A DNA stretch of 31,470 bases from an uncultured Collinsella sp. Lineage in GTDB: Bacteria > Actinomycetota > Coriobacteriia > Coriobacteriales > Coriobacteriaceae. Location of the stretch: positions 1 through 31,470 of the forward strand of contig CABQHT010000021.1 of the NCBI GenBank assembly GCA_902464035.1. The letters are read 5' to 3'. This document shows positions 8,510 through 16,675 of the stretch, in pieces. Numbering within the stretch: position 1 is the first letter of the stretch; each line of letters opens with the position of its first letter. The notes under the pieces are model-generated. The model had not been told where the DNA came from, searched no databases, and saw only the letters and a program-made list of their open reading frames with translations. The position numbers were made by a program, and so were the translations under genes.

Positions 8510-9413
8510 ACTCACCAGCGAGCAGAGGCTCTCGCGCGCCATCGACATTATGGAGGCCCTCTACGCCGCCGGCGAGAGCGGCATGACACGAACCGAGATT
8601 TGCAGTCGCTTTGACATCACGGGGGCGTCGCTCGACGAGATTCTCGAGATCGTCTCGACGCTCGCGGACCGAGAATCGGGTGCGCGCATCATCTGCGAAT
8701 GCCATGGCGAGCGTGTGGTCCTCACCGGTGACGCTGGGCGTGTGCTACCGCTGCGCCTGAGTGCCGCCGAGGGCGCTGTGCTCAACCACGAACTTGAATC
8801 GTTGGGGATCGAGCCCCAGGCGGCGGCTCGAATTCGACATGCTCTTCTACCCGAAGAGCTCGGCTATAACCAGCACGTCTTTGACACCGTCAACCACGGG
8901 TCGCACTGGCAGCAGCTGAGCTGCGCCATTCAGGACGGTGTTCGCTGTCGTATCTCGTATCGCTCGATGGACGATGCGCGGCCACGCGAGCGTCTGGTCG
9001 ACCCCTTGCGCATTACAGCAAACGGCGACCAAACATATCTGATTGCCTGGGACATCGCGGTCGATGAGCAGCGCACCTATCGCATGGATAAAATCGAGGG
9101 ACTCGCCTTGACGGAAGACTCCGTCGTGCCTCACGCACCGGACGTTGCATCCCTCCACGATTCCCTTGCCCGGACGCAGCGTAGCGCAAAGCTCTTGATG
9201 CCATTCGATATGGCGGAGCATCTGGACTGGGCCGGCATCACCCTCATCGAACGCAGCGGGACAGACATGGCAACGGTAACCGTACATTACGGCTCCGAGC
9301 GTTGGCTGCTGAGCCAGATAATCGCAGCGGGCGGAGCCATCCGCATCTTGGATGACCCCGCCCTGTCAAAGCGTCTGTGCGATATGGCAAAAACCCTCGT
9401 CTGTCCGCTTTAG
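8496..9413 (+). CDS. WYL-domain transcriptional regulator, PafB/PafC-like (second of pair)
   Basis: A 305-residue regulator, paralogous in layout to the preceding gene. It has an N-terminal winged helix (RLSRAIDIMEALYAAG...TRTEICSRFDITGASLDEIL), a central WYL domain (about 145-205: CRISYRSMDDARPRERLVDP, then YLIAWDIAVDEQRTYRMDKI) and a C-terminal domain. I chose ATG 8496 (MPVRKL), which overlaps the upstream gene by 14 bp and implies translational coupling; an in-frame TTG at 8475 is less likely. The stop overlaps the converging dinG-like stop by 4 bp. The two proteins probably work as a heterodimer. Confidence 0.82.
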   Translation: MPVRKLTSEQRLSRAIDIMEALYAAGESGMTRTEICSRFDITGASLDEILEIVSTLADRESGARIICECHGERVVLTGDAGRVLPLRLSAAEGAVLNHELESLGIEPQAAARIRHALLPEELGYNQHVFDTVNHGSHWQQLSCAIQDGVRCRISYRSMDDARPRERLVDPLRITANGDQTYLIAWDIAVDEQRTYRMDKIEGLALTEDSVVPHAPDVASLHDSLARTQRSAKLLMPFDMAEHLDWAGITLIERSGTDMATVTVHYGSERWLLSQIIAAGGAIRILDDPALSKRLCDMAKTLVCPL

Positions 9414-12304
9414 CGCCGCCGCTCGTGGCGTGCACGCCACAGCTGTAGATAGTGCCCGATCTGCGCCGATTCGATGCGCTGGTAGGAGCTCGTGGGCAGC
9501 GACGTTAAGAACTTCTTTCCGTAGCCCTTCGTCACCAGGCGCGGGTCGGCCAGAATCAGCACGCCGCAATCGGTCGACGAGCGGATAAGGCGACCGGCTG
9601 CCTGCTTGACCTCGAGCACGGCCTCGGGCAGCGAATAGCGCGCCCAAGCGCGGTCTTCGCGCAGATTGCGCTCACATGAGAGCGGGTCTGTGGGGCTCGA
9701 GAACGGCAGCTTGGGGATGATGACGCAGCGCAGCGTCTCGCCGCTGGCGTCAAACCCTTCCCAAAAGGCCTTAAGCGCAAAGAGTGACGAGGTCGGTTCG
9801 TTGATAAAGCGATCGCGCAGGCGGCGAGGGGACGAGTTGCGCTGCTGGCAGTTTAGTTCCAGGCCCGCACGAGCCATCTTGGGCTCGACGCGATCGTACA
9901 GCTCCTCCATGTCACGCCTGTTGGTGAACAGCGTGAGCACCGAGCCGCCCATGGCAAGATGAGCGTCGACCAGCACGCGCTCGAGCGCCGAAAGATAGCC
10001 TTCGCGGTCGCGCGGATCGGGAATATCCCCAGCCACGACCACGGCCATATTCGAATCGAAGTCGTAGCTCGAATCCAAGTGCAGCGACGATGATGTCGAG
10101 GCACCGATGCGATCGAGGCCGACGGCGTGGTTAAAGTGCTCAAAGCTCTTGGAAACCGTCATGGTCGCCGATGCAAAGATAGCCGTGTGGACCTCGGGCA
10201 GCCACTCGGTTGCCAAGGCCTCGCCAATATCGATGCGTTCCGCGGTCATCGACTCGCCGCCGGCGCGCAGGCGGCGATTGACTTGCAGCGAATACACGTA
10301 GTGTTCGTCGGTACCGTCAATGATGAGCTTGAGGTTCTCGGCCAGCTCGTGCAGGCGGCGCGAGATATCACCCAGGTCGACAACGACCTCGGGCTTGTCG
10401 GCGGCAACGGCCTGTACCAGTGCGTCAACGCTCTTGTCAGCTTGTTCCAATGCGTCGATGGCAGTGTAGGCCGACTGTAAGAAATCATGCCAGTCGTCAG
10501 ATTCGCGCAGCTCGGGGCCAATCCATAGGTTCGCATTGTCATAGCCACCGCGGGCACGGCGGCCAAGCTCGCGAACGCCGTCAAACACATCGGCAATCGC
10601 CATGCTCGCACGCACAACCGTCGACGTCGCCTTGGCGGTAAGACCCAGGTAGAGCGTAGAGCCCTCCGAGGTTGCCAAATCGCGGGAAACCTGGCTCAGC
10701 GCACCGGCGCTCGAGCCACCCAGGCGCTCAAACAGAACGCGCGATTCATCCGCCGACACCACGCGCGCCCATTGACGGCGTGCCTCGCGCTCGATGGAGT
10801 GGGCCTCATCGATCACCCAGTGACGAATCGGGGGCAAGATTCTGCCCTCGGCCGCAACATTGCGGAACAGCAGGGAATGGTTGGTGACCACCACATCGGC
10901 ATGCGCCGCGCGACGGCGGGCGCCGTGGACCAGGCATTTATCGGGGAAAAACGGGCAGAGGCGACGGGCGCACTCGCGCGACGCCGTCGTAAAGTCGGGA
11001 CGGTTGACGCTGCGCCAGCGAATGCCGAGCGAGTCGAGGTCGCCATCGGCCGACTGACACACGTACGCCATGATGACCGCGACTGCCGTAAGCGTGTCGG
11101 CAGGATCACGCTTAGTCGTAATTTCGACTTGGCCGCGGCTCATGCGCTCAAGCTTGCGCAAGCATGGATAGTGGTCATAGCCCTTGAGGGCGCAAAACGA
11201 TAGACCTCCGTCCAGCTGCTCGGCAAGTTTGGGCAGCTCGTGATACATGAGCTGGTCGGCAAGATTATTCGATTTAGTCGCGATACCAACCGTGATGTTG
11301 TTGCGGCGCGCGGCCTCAGCAAAAGGCACCAGGTAAGCCATCGATTTGCCGACGCCCGTCCCCGCCTCAATCACGCGATGCGTTCCCGTAACGAGCGCGT
11401 CGCGGACCTCGAGCGCCATCGCGATCTGCTCATCGCGCGGCTCGTACGTGGGATACATGCGATTAACCAGGCCGCCCGGGGCATAGTCCGCCTCGATTTC
11501 CTCGCGGCTCGGCATCTTAAGGACCGGTAGCTCGTCCGCATCAACGCGATCATCGGCCCGATCGGCCTTGAGTACGTCGGCGCGGGCGGCGCTGAGAGAG
11601 AAGATGGAACCGGGGTTCTGTCCCGCCAAGAAGGAGAAGATGGGACGATAGGACCAGGGTACGTCGGGGTGCATGTCGGCCAGGCGCGCCATCAAGCCCT
11701 GAGGCAAGTCGGTGAGCGCCACGAGCAACACACGCCACACACCACACAAGGCGTCGACATCGGCGTTGGCGCGGTGCGACACAGAGTCGCAGCCAAACAG
11801 GTCGGCCATGAAAGACAGCTTATGCGAGGCCAGGCGCGGAAGCGCGATGCGCGACAGTGCCAGCGAATCGATCCAGATGTCACTGACGTTGACACCGCCC
11901 TTGACCGACTCGATAAACGAACGGTCGAAGGTGGCGTTATGCGCGATCACCGGGCAGCCGCCGACAAAATCGGCGAGAGAGGCGACAGCCTCAACGGCCG
12001 ACGGGGCATCTGCCACATCGGCGTTTGTAATGCTCGTGAGCTCGGTAATCTCGGCGGGAATCAGCTGCTTGGGATGCACGAAGGTATCGAAGCGATCGAC
12101 AACCTCGCGGCCCGAAAGGCGAGCCGCCGATATCTCGATAAGCTCGTTGTCCTGCACCGAAAGACCCGTGGTCTCGGTATCGAGGACGATAACATCTTCT
12201 TCGATGAGACCAAACGCTTGGGTTTTGGCGCGCTCGGCAAGCGTGGCATAGGAATCGATGACAAACTGCGGCGTTCCCGACGAAACAGCGTCCTCGATTA
12301 GCAT
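9410..12304 (-). CDS. dinG: DinG-family helicase fused to a DEDDh 3'-5' exonuclease domain
   Basis: A 964-residue protein. Residues about 35-190 are a DnaQ-like exonuclease: LDTETTG (D42, E44), HNATFD (D127), and H177 with D182 in SHRANADVDA. Residues about 280-960 are an XPD/DinG superfamily 2 helicase: Walker A GTGVGKS (315-321), DEAH box VIDEAH (497-502) and the C-terminal QAAGRLIRSS motif VI. Cys381, Cys445, Cys450 and Cys457 are spaced like the 4Fe-4S cluster cysteines of DinG/XPD. The family unwinds DNA with 5'-3' polarity during repair. The start ATG overlaps the ddl stop (ATGCTAA), so the two genes are translationally coupled. The four-cysteine pattern beside an exonuclease domain is notable because Bacillus-type exonuclease-DinG proteins usually lack the cluster. 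Confidence 0.93.
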   Translation of the reverse strand: MLIEDAVSSGTPQFVIDSYATLAERAKTQAFGLIEEDVIVLDTETTGLSVQDNELIEISAARLSGREVVDRFDTFVHPKQLIPAEITELTSITNADVADAPSAVEAVASLADFVGGCPVIAHNATFDRSFIESVKGGVNVSDIWIDSLALSRIALPRLASHKLSFMADLFGCDSVSHRANADVDALCGVWRVLLVALTDLPQGLMARLADMHPDVPWSYRPIFSFLAGQNPGSIFSLSAARADVLKADRADDRVDADELPVLKMPSREEIEADYAPGGLVNRMYPTYEPRDEQIAMALEVRDALVTGTHRVIEAGTGVGKSMAYLVPFAEAARRNNITVGIATKSNNLADQLMYHELPKLAEQLDGGLSFCALKGYDHYPCLRKLERMSRGQVEITTKRDPADTLTAVAVIMAYVCQSADGDLDSLGIRWRSVNRPDFTTASRECARRLCPFFPDKCLVHGARRRAAHADVVVTNHSLLFRNVAAEGRILPPIRHWVIDEAHSIEREARRQWARVVSADESRVLFERLGGSSAGALSQVSRDLATSEGSTLYLGLTAKATSTVVRASMAIADVFDGVRELGRRARGGYDNANLWIGPELRESDDWHDFLQSAYTAIDALEQADKSVDALVQAVAADKPEVVVDLGDISRRLHELAENLKLIIDGTDEHYVYSLQVNRRLRAGGESMTAERIDIGEALATEWLPEVHTAIFASATMTVSKSFEHFNHAVGLDRIGASTSSSLHLDSSYDFDSNMAVVVAGDIPDPRDREGYLSALERVLVDAHLAMGGSVLTLFTNRRDMEELYDRVEPKMARAGLELNCQQRNSSPRRLRDRFINEPTSSLFALKAFWEGFDASGETLRCVIIPKLPFSSPTDPLSCERNLREDRAWARYSLPEAVLEVKQAAGRLIRSSTDCGVLILADPRLVTKGYGKKFLTSLPTSSYQRIESAQIGHYLQLWRARHERRR

Positions 12305-13263
12305 GCAACGCCCGCTCGACGAAGCCCCATGCGAATCAGGCTGTCACAGACCTGCGGGAACGTCATGTCATCGGTGTGACGAATCTCATCCGGATACAGC
12401 GACGTATCGGTCATGCCGGGAATCGTGTTGGTCTCGAGGATAACGGGGCCGTCCTCGCTCACGATAAAGTCGCTGCGCGAGATACCCAGGCAGCCGAGTG
12501 CCTTATGGGCAGCGCAGGCAAGCTCCTGGGCACGAGCGTAGTTCTCGGGCGAAATCTGCGCCGGAATGCGATGGATGTCCGTAGGGTCGACATACTTCAC
12601 GTCCAGATCGTAGAACTCGCATTCCTCGGGCTTACGGATCTCGACAATCGGCAGAGCGCGCACGTCATCCTCGCCGTATACGCCGACGGTGATCTCGGTA
12701 CCCTCGATGCACTTCTCGACCAGTACTTTGTCGCCAAACTCAAACGCCTTGGCGATGGCCGCGGGCAGCTCGGAGGGCTCGTGGACCAGGGAGATGCCAT
12801 AGCTGGAGCCGTTAACGGCCGGCTTCACAAAGCAGCGCTCGCCACAAACCTCGACGATATGATCGATATCGACTTCATCGCCCACTTCGAGCGCAAGGCC
12901 GGGGGCAATGGGAATGCCCGCCTTGGCGTACAGGAGCTTCGAGACCTCCTTGTCGGCACCGCAGGCGCTCGCGAGCACGCCCGAGGCCGTGTAGGGGATA
13001 CCCAGGGTCTCCATGGCACCCTGCATGGCACCATCCTCACCGCCAGCACCGTGCATGGCGATAAATGCCACGTCAAAACCACCGGTCGCCATGGTTACCA
13101 TAAAATCATCGGCAGCCGTGTCGAGCAGCTTCACCGAAGTGTAGCCGGCCTCCTTCAGGGCCGCCACGACGTTCTTTCCCGAATTGAGCGAGATCTCGCG
13201 CTCAGCGGAATGACCGCCCGCCAAGACCGCTACGTGCATGTTCTCTAGGCTTTTACCCGGCAT
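12298..13263 (-). CDS. ddl: D-alanine--D-alanine ligase
   Basis: A 321-residue ATP-grasp ligase that joins two D-alanines in the cytoplasm for peptidoglycan precursor synthesis. Visible motifs are LAGGHSAEREISL (residues 14-26, with the E that binds the first D-Ala), HGAGGEDG (71-78), VNGSSYGISL (150-159), EFYDLDVKY (216-224) and the metal-ligand motifs RSDFIV (D265) and LETNTIPGMT (E277, N279). Tyr218 in the omega-loop position indicates a D-Ala-D-Ala rather than a D-Ala-D-Lac enzyme. The start has a strong GAGGAGGAG site about 10 bases upstream; a later in-frame ATG (MHVAVLAGG) is an alternative. It is followed directly by dinG and faces away from rlmN. Confidence 0.96.
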   Translation of the reverse strand: MPGKSLENMHVAVLAGGHSAEREISLNSGKNVVAALKEAGYTSVKLLDTAADDFMVTMATGGFDVAFIAMHGAGGEDGAMQGAMETLGIPYTASGVLASACGADKEVSKLLYAKAGIPIAPGLALEVGDEVDIDHIVEVCGERCFVKPAVNGSSYGISLVHEPSELPAAIAKAFEFGDKVLVEKCIEGTEITVGVYGEDDVRALPIVEIRKPEECEFYDLDVKYVDPTDIHRIPAQISPENYARAQELACAAHKALGCLGISRSDFIVSEDGPVILETNTIPGMTDTSLYPDEIRHTDDMTFPQVCDSLIRMGLRRAGVAC

Positions 13264-13348
13264 GGGCAGACTCCTCCTCTATAATTTCTGCAGCTGATAC
13301 CATATTGTAGCGATACCCTCTACGTTTCCCCAAAATCGAAAGGCTTCC
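13264..13348. other. Divergent ddl / rlmN promoter region
   Basis: An 85-bp AT-rich gap between divergent starts. On the minus strand TACAAT (around 13302-13307) could be the -10 of ddl, but no good -35 is seen at the right distance. The rlmN ribosome binding site AAAGG lies near its end. Promoter assignments here are tentative. Confidence 0.4.
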
Positions 13349-14401
13349 ATGAATCCCAGGACTAAATCTCAGGACATTCGCGACTTGAGCCAAAACGATA
13401 TTCGCGAGCTCGTGGCACAACTCGGCCAGCCCGCTTTCCGCGCGAAGCAGCTCATCGAATGGGTCTTTGAGAAGAACGTTTGTTCGTTTGATGATATGAC
13501 TAACCTTCCCAAGGCTTTCCGCGAGCAGCTTAAAGGGGCTTTTGCCTTTGACACGCCGACCGAGCTCACCAAGCAGGTGTCTAAGGATGGCTCTCGCAAG
13601 TATCTGCTCGAGTACCACGACGGCATTTCCGTCGAGACCGTTGGCATGCCCCGTCGCAACAAGCTTTCCGTCTGCGTTTCCACCCAGGCAGGCTGTGGCA
13701 TGGGCTGCGCCTTTTGCGCCACCGGCCTTAACGGCCTCAAGCGCTCGCTGACAGCTCAGGAGATCGTCGACCAGGTGCTTCATGTATCCAACGACTTTGG
13801 CGAGCGTGCCACGAGCGTTGTCTTCATGGGCCAGGGCGAGCCGTTTGCCAACTACGACGAGGTTCTCAAGGCGTTGCGAATCCTCAACGACCCCGATGGC
13901 ATCGGTATCGGCGCCCGTCACCTCACCGTCTCTACCAGCGGCGTTATTCCCGGTATTCGCAAATTTGCCGACATCCCCGAGCAGTTCACACTTGCCGTTT
14001 CTTTGCATTCTGCCATCCAGCCGACGCGCAATAAGCTCATGCCCGGTGTTAAGAAATACACGCTGCTCCGCCTGCACGAGGCGCTTCAGCTCTACACCGA
14101 GAAGACTGGCCGCCGCCCGACCTATGAGTATGCCATGATCGAAGGCGTCAACGATACGAATCCCGAGATGCAGGCACTCTGCGACTTCTGCGAGGGAACG
14201 CTGTGCCACGTTAACCTGATCCAGCTCAACGACATCGAGGGCAGCCCGCTCAAGCCGTCTCCGATTCATAAGGTTGAGGATCTTCAGCGCCGCCTTGAGT
14301 CTCGTGGCATCGAGACCACGATCCGTAATTCTCGCGGCAATGATATTGATGCCGCCTGCGGTCAGCTGAAGCAACGCTTCAAGGTACAGAAGAACGCATA
14401 G
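13349..14401 (+). CDS. rlmN: 23S rRNA A2503 / tRNA A37 C2-methyltransferase (radical SAM)
   Basis: A 350-residue radical SAM methyltransferase that makes 2-methyladenosine at 23S rRNA A2503 (and at tRNA position 37 in E. coli). The CxxxCxxC cluster motif is at Cys116, Cys120 and Cys123 (CGMGCAFC). The C-terminal catalytic cysteine that carries the methyl group is Cys337 in DAACGQL. The N-terminal accessory domain (about 10-60, FRAKQLIEWVF) is present. The length is normal for the family. It is monocistronic: divergent from ddl and followed by a strong terminator. It could only be confused with the Cfr resistance paralog, but the chromosomal context and the MGxGEP-type segment favour RlmN. Confidence 0.96.
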   Translation: MNPRTKSQDIRDLSQNDIRELVAQLGQPAFRAKQLIEWVFEKNVCSFDDMTNLPKAFREQLKGAFAFDTPTELTKQVSKDGSRKYLLEYHDGISVETVGMPRRNKLSVCVSTQAGCGMGCAFCATGLNGLKRSLTAQEIVDQVLHVSNDFGERATSVVFMGQGEPFANYDEVLKALRILNDPDGIGIGARHLTVSTSGVIPGIRKFADIPEQFTLAVSLHSAIQPTRNKLMPGVKKYTLLRLHEALQLYTEKTGRRPTYEYAMIEGVNDTNPEMQALCDFCEGTLCHVNLIQLNDIEGSPLKPSPIHKVEDLQRRLESRGIETTIRNSRGNDIDAACGQLKQRFKVQKNA

Positions 14402-14420
14402 GGGAGTCTGTGCCCCATAA

Positions 14421-14436
14421 CGTTTCATGTGAAACA
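14421..14436. promoter_or_regulatory. parS: Degenerate parS-like site
   Basis: The 16-mer CGTTTCATGTGAAACA differs from the perfect parS used at 16581-16674 (TGTTTCACGTGAAACA) at two positions, one in the central CG. It lies about 2.2 kb from the main array, just before the rlmN terminator. ParB tolerance of a central change is uncertain. Confidence 0.45.
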
Positions 14437-14440
14437 TCCG

Positions 14441-14480
14441 ACAGCCCCGGTTGCAGATAATGCAACCGGGGCTGTTTCAT
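14441..14480 (+). terminator. Intrinsic terminator of rlmN
   Basis: A perfect 15-bp stem (14441-14455 with 14461-14475) with loop GATAA is followed by a T-rich tail. It lies 40 bp after the rlmN stop. Confidence 0.9.
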
Positions 14481-14534
14481 TTGTTTTCATACTAATGGAT
14501 TTGATTTACATAAGCTTAGTTTTTAGCCAAAATT

Positions 14535-14570
14535 AGGGGTCCTTGTCTCATGTATCAGACAAGGACCCCT
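14535..14570 (-). terminator. Intrinsic terminator of the leftward par operon
   Basis: A perfect 14-bp stem (14535-14548 with 14557-14570) encloses an 8-nt loop. On the minus strand it is followed by AATTTT. It lies about 30 bp past the stop of the last gene of the leftward operon, back to back with the rlmN terminator. Confidence 0.88.
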
Positions 14571-14590
14571 TCAAAACAGGCAAGTAATTG

Positions 14591-14602
14591 TTAGGTACCT
14601 AA
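14591..14602. repeat. Palindrome TTAGGTACCTAA, copy 1
   Basis: This perfect 12-bp palindrome overlaps the stop codon of the 84-residue gene. An identical copy, with the same preceding G, occurs at 18095-18106 between yidC and jag. The meaning is unknown. Confidence 0.5.
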
Positions 14603-14853
14603 TAACCAACATTTTCCCATTGATGGTTAACCCAGTCTTGGTTAATCTTGGGATTCTTAGTCACCTGAGCAGTGCGCATAGCGACATCTTCGGTCATCAC
14701 ATCCATTTTCTTTTTAGATGTATCGACGATATCCTGAGCTCCGCGGAGCAGTCGACCGCGGAGTTCATCATCTGTCGCAAGCTTATACCCTGCAAAAGCA
14801 CCAGCCGCGACGGTGGTTGCCAACGCAATGGCCGTGAGAATCTTATTCTTCAT
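14599..14853 (-). CDS. Small YtxH-like membrane protein coupled to parB
   Basis: An 84-residue protein starting MKNKILTAIA. A hydrophobic segment at about residues 5-24 (a membrane anchor or signal) is followed by a charged, probably helical region (ATDDELRGRLLRGAQDIVDT) typical of YtxH-like small proteins. I chose ATG 14853 because GGAGG lies six bases upstream; a longer open frame to 14946 runs through parB and is not credible. The start overlaps the end of parB by 11 bp, so translation is probably coupled. An operon terminator follows. The function is unknown. A role at the membrane in segregation or cell envelope is only suggested by position. Confidence 0.75.
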   Translation of the reverse strand: MKNKILTAIALATTVAAGAFAGYKLATDDELRGRLLRGAQDIVDTSKKKMDVMTEDVAMRTAQVTKNPKINQDWVNHQWENVGY

Positions 14854-15748
14854 CCTGATCCTCCTGCCCAAATTGAACCATTTCGCCAAGGATACGTGAG
14901 AGTTCATCTTCGTCCTTGAACTCGATTTCAATTTTGTTCTTGCCACGCGAGCTCTTCACACGTACATTCGTGTTAAATACTTGACGAAGTACCCGAGCAG
15001 CTTTTTTGAATGACTGAGGTGTTGCTGGCCTCGGAGCCCTTGGCGTCTCTCCGGCAGAAAACAACGGAGCAAGATTTTCTGTCGCTCTAACGGAAAGACC
15101 TTCCGCTACAACTTTCTCAGCAAGTCGAATCCTGGCATCTTCATATGGAACTGCGAGAATTGCTCTCGCATGGCCCGCAGTAAGTTTGCCCTCGAAAATC
15201 ATCTGCTGAACGACTTCGGGAAGATCTAGCAAACGAAGTGAATTTGTAATTGCAGAACGAGACTTACTGACAGCCTTTGATAACGCCTCCTGCGTCATGC
15301 CGCTCGCATCAATGAGTTGACGATAACCCTTCGCCTCTTCGACTGGATTCAAGTCAGAACGCTGAAGATTTTCGATAAGAGCAAGGGCAAGCATTTCCTC
15401 ATCATTAACTTCCTTAATGATGACAGGCAGTTCTTCAAGACCAGCAAGCTTTGACGCCTGGTAACGACGCTCACCCGCGATAATCTCATAGCCGTTTCCA
15501 TGTTTGCGAACCAAAAGCGGCTGCAAAACGCCATGTTCTTGGATTGACTCGCTCAACTCGCGAAGTTCAGTTTCGTTAAAGTGAATTCGCGGCTGATTAG
15601 GGTTGGGAACGATATCCTCAATGGGCAGTTTTGTTTCAGAAGCGGCATTTGAAGCCGATGCAGCCGAACCACCAGTCTCATACTCAGCCTCTGAGACCAA
15701 AGCATTGAGTCCACGTCCCAATCCGCCACGTTTCTTTGCACTAGGCAC
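14843..15748 (-). CDS. parB: Chromosome-partitioning protein ParB (CTPase clamp)
   Basis: A 301-residue ParB/Spo0J. The N-terminal basic segment GGLGRGLNAL (8-17) is the usual ParA-stimulating region. The CTP-binding motifs are GERRYQA (92-98) and ENLQRSDLNP (126-135). A helix-turn-helix (about 150-172, MTQEALSKAVSKSRSAITNS) binds parS, and a C-terminal dimerisation domain lies at about 250-295. ParB loads at parS, slides as a clamp, recruits SMC and works with ParA to segregate origins. The start is GTG at 15748, overlapping parA by 8 bp. Three perfect parS sites lie 0.8 kb upstream in the same operon. The motif carries Tyr-Gln where many homologs have Trp-Arg or Phe-Arg. Confidence 0.96.
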   Translation of the reverse strand: MPSAKKRGGLGRGLNALVSEAEYETGGSAASASNAASETKLPIEDIVPNPNQPRIHFNETELRELSESIQEHGVLQPLLVRKHGNGYEIIAGERRYQASKLAGLEELPVIIKEVNDEEMLALALIENLQRSDLNPVEEAKGYRQLIDASGMTQEALSKAVSKSRSAITNSLRLLDLPEVVQQMIFEGKLTAGHARAILAVPYEDARIRLAEKVVAEGLSVRATENLAPLFSAGETPRAPRPATPQSFKKAARVLRQVFNTNVRVKSSRGKNKIEIEFKDEDELSRILGEMVQFGQEDQDEE

Positions 15749-16541
15749 GCTTGATCACCTCTTTTGCAAGGTTCATATACGCTTTTGCACCCTTATTTTG
15801 AGGCGCATAGGTAATTACCGGTTCTCCAAAAGACGGAGCTTCGGAAATTTTAACCGTACGAGGAATCAGAGTCTTAAACGCCTTATCACCAAAGTACGAT
15901 TGAACCTCCTCAACAACCTGATTCGACAGGGAAGTACGCGAGTCATACATGGTCATAAGCACGCCATAGGTGTCTAAGCCCTTGTTCAGACGTGATTTGA
16001 CCATCTTCATTGACTCAAGCAGCTTCGTAACTCCTTCGAGTGCGTAATACTCACACTGGATCGGAATCAAAACGCTGTCTGCTGCGGTCAAAGCGTTGAT
16101 TGTAAGCAGGCCGAGCGAAGGAGGGCAGTCAATGAAAATAAAATCGAACTCGTCCTGAATCGGTTCAAGCAAATCTTTAAGGCGAGTTTCACGAGCAATT
16201 GCGCTTACGAGCTCAATTTCGGCGCCTGCAAGCTGAATTGTAGCCGGAATAACGAATACCTTTTTGCAATTTGTATCAAGAACAAGCGATTCTGCCGGCA
16301 CATCATTCAACAACGCATCATAGATGCAGTGTTCAAGGTCTTCCTTTTCAATTCCAAATCCACTGGTGCTATTTCCCTGCGGATCAAAATCAACAATCAG
16401 TGCCTTGCGACCCTGCTCACCCAGTGCTGCTGCAAGGTTTACGGCCGTCGTTGACTTACCGACGCCGCCTTTTTGGTTGATGATTGCAATGATACGCGTG
16501 TCTTTTGCGCTCTTCGAACGCTTAACGTCGCGAAATCCCAC
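15741..16541 (-). CDS. parA: Chromosome-partitioning ATPase ParA/Soj
   Basis: A 266-residue deviant-Walker ATPase. KGGVGKSTT (24-32) carries the signature lysine and the P-loop; DFDPQGNST (about 51-59) and FIDCPPSLGLLT (about 137-148) are the other nucleotide-site motifs. ParA dimers bind the nucleoid and are released by ParB, moving the origin. The start is GTG at 16541 with GGAGGGA just upstream; a short basic N-terminal extension (RDVKRSKSAKDTR) precedes the ATPase. It overlaps parB by 8 bp. The coding DNA is clearly AT-richer than that of jag or yidC next door. Confidence 0.96.
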   Translation of the reverse strand: MGFRDVKRSKSAKDTRIIAIINQKGGVGKSTTAVNLAAALGEQGRKALIVDFDPQGNSTSGFGIEKEDLEHCIYDALLNDVPAESLVLDTNCKKVFVIPATIQLAGAEIELVSAIARETRLKDLLEPIQDEFDFIFIDCPPSLGLLTINALTAADSVLIPIQCEYYALEGVTKLLESMKMVKSRLNKGLDTYGVLMTMYDSRTSLSNQVVEEVQSYFGDKAFKTLIPRTVKISEAPSFGEPVITYAPQNKGAKAYMNLAKEVIKRA

Positions 16542-16580
16542 GGTCCCTCCTGGTGTGTATTAAAGCTGTCAAACGGAGGA

Positions 16581-16596
16581 TGTTTCACGTGAAACA
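16581..16596. promoter_or_regulatory. parS: parS site 1
   Basis: A perfect 16-bp palindrome TGTTTCACGTGAAACA, identical to the widely conserved bacterial parS consensus. It lies upstream of parA. Confidence 0.96.
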
Positions 16597-16619
16597 TTCC
16601 GATTCGATATCAACCGCCA

Positions 16620-16635
16620 TGTTTCACGTGAAACA
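16620..16635. promoter_or_regulatory. parS: parS site 2
   Basis: A second perfect copy of the 16-bp parS palindrome, starting exactly 39 bp after site 1. Confidence 0.96.
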
Positions 16636-16658
16636 CTGCAAGTTGCTAGTATCCATTA

Positions 16659-16674
16659 TGTTTCACGTGAAACA
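16659..16674. promoter_or_regulatory. parS: parS site 3
   Basis: A third perfect copy, starting exactly 39 bp after site 2 and ending one base before the rsmG stop codon. ParB bound here could also affect parA transcription. Confidence 0.96.
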
Positions 16675-16675
16675 T

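Noticed and set aside
13253..14437. A 394-codon frame antisense to rlmN
   Set aside because: It overlaps RlmN entirely and would begin beyond the rlmN stop, within the DNA of the degenerate parS-like palindrome; no family resemblance.
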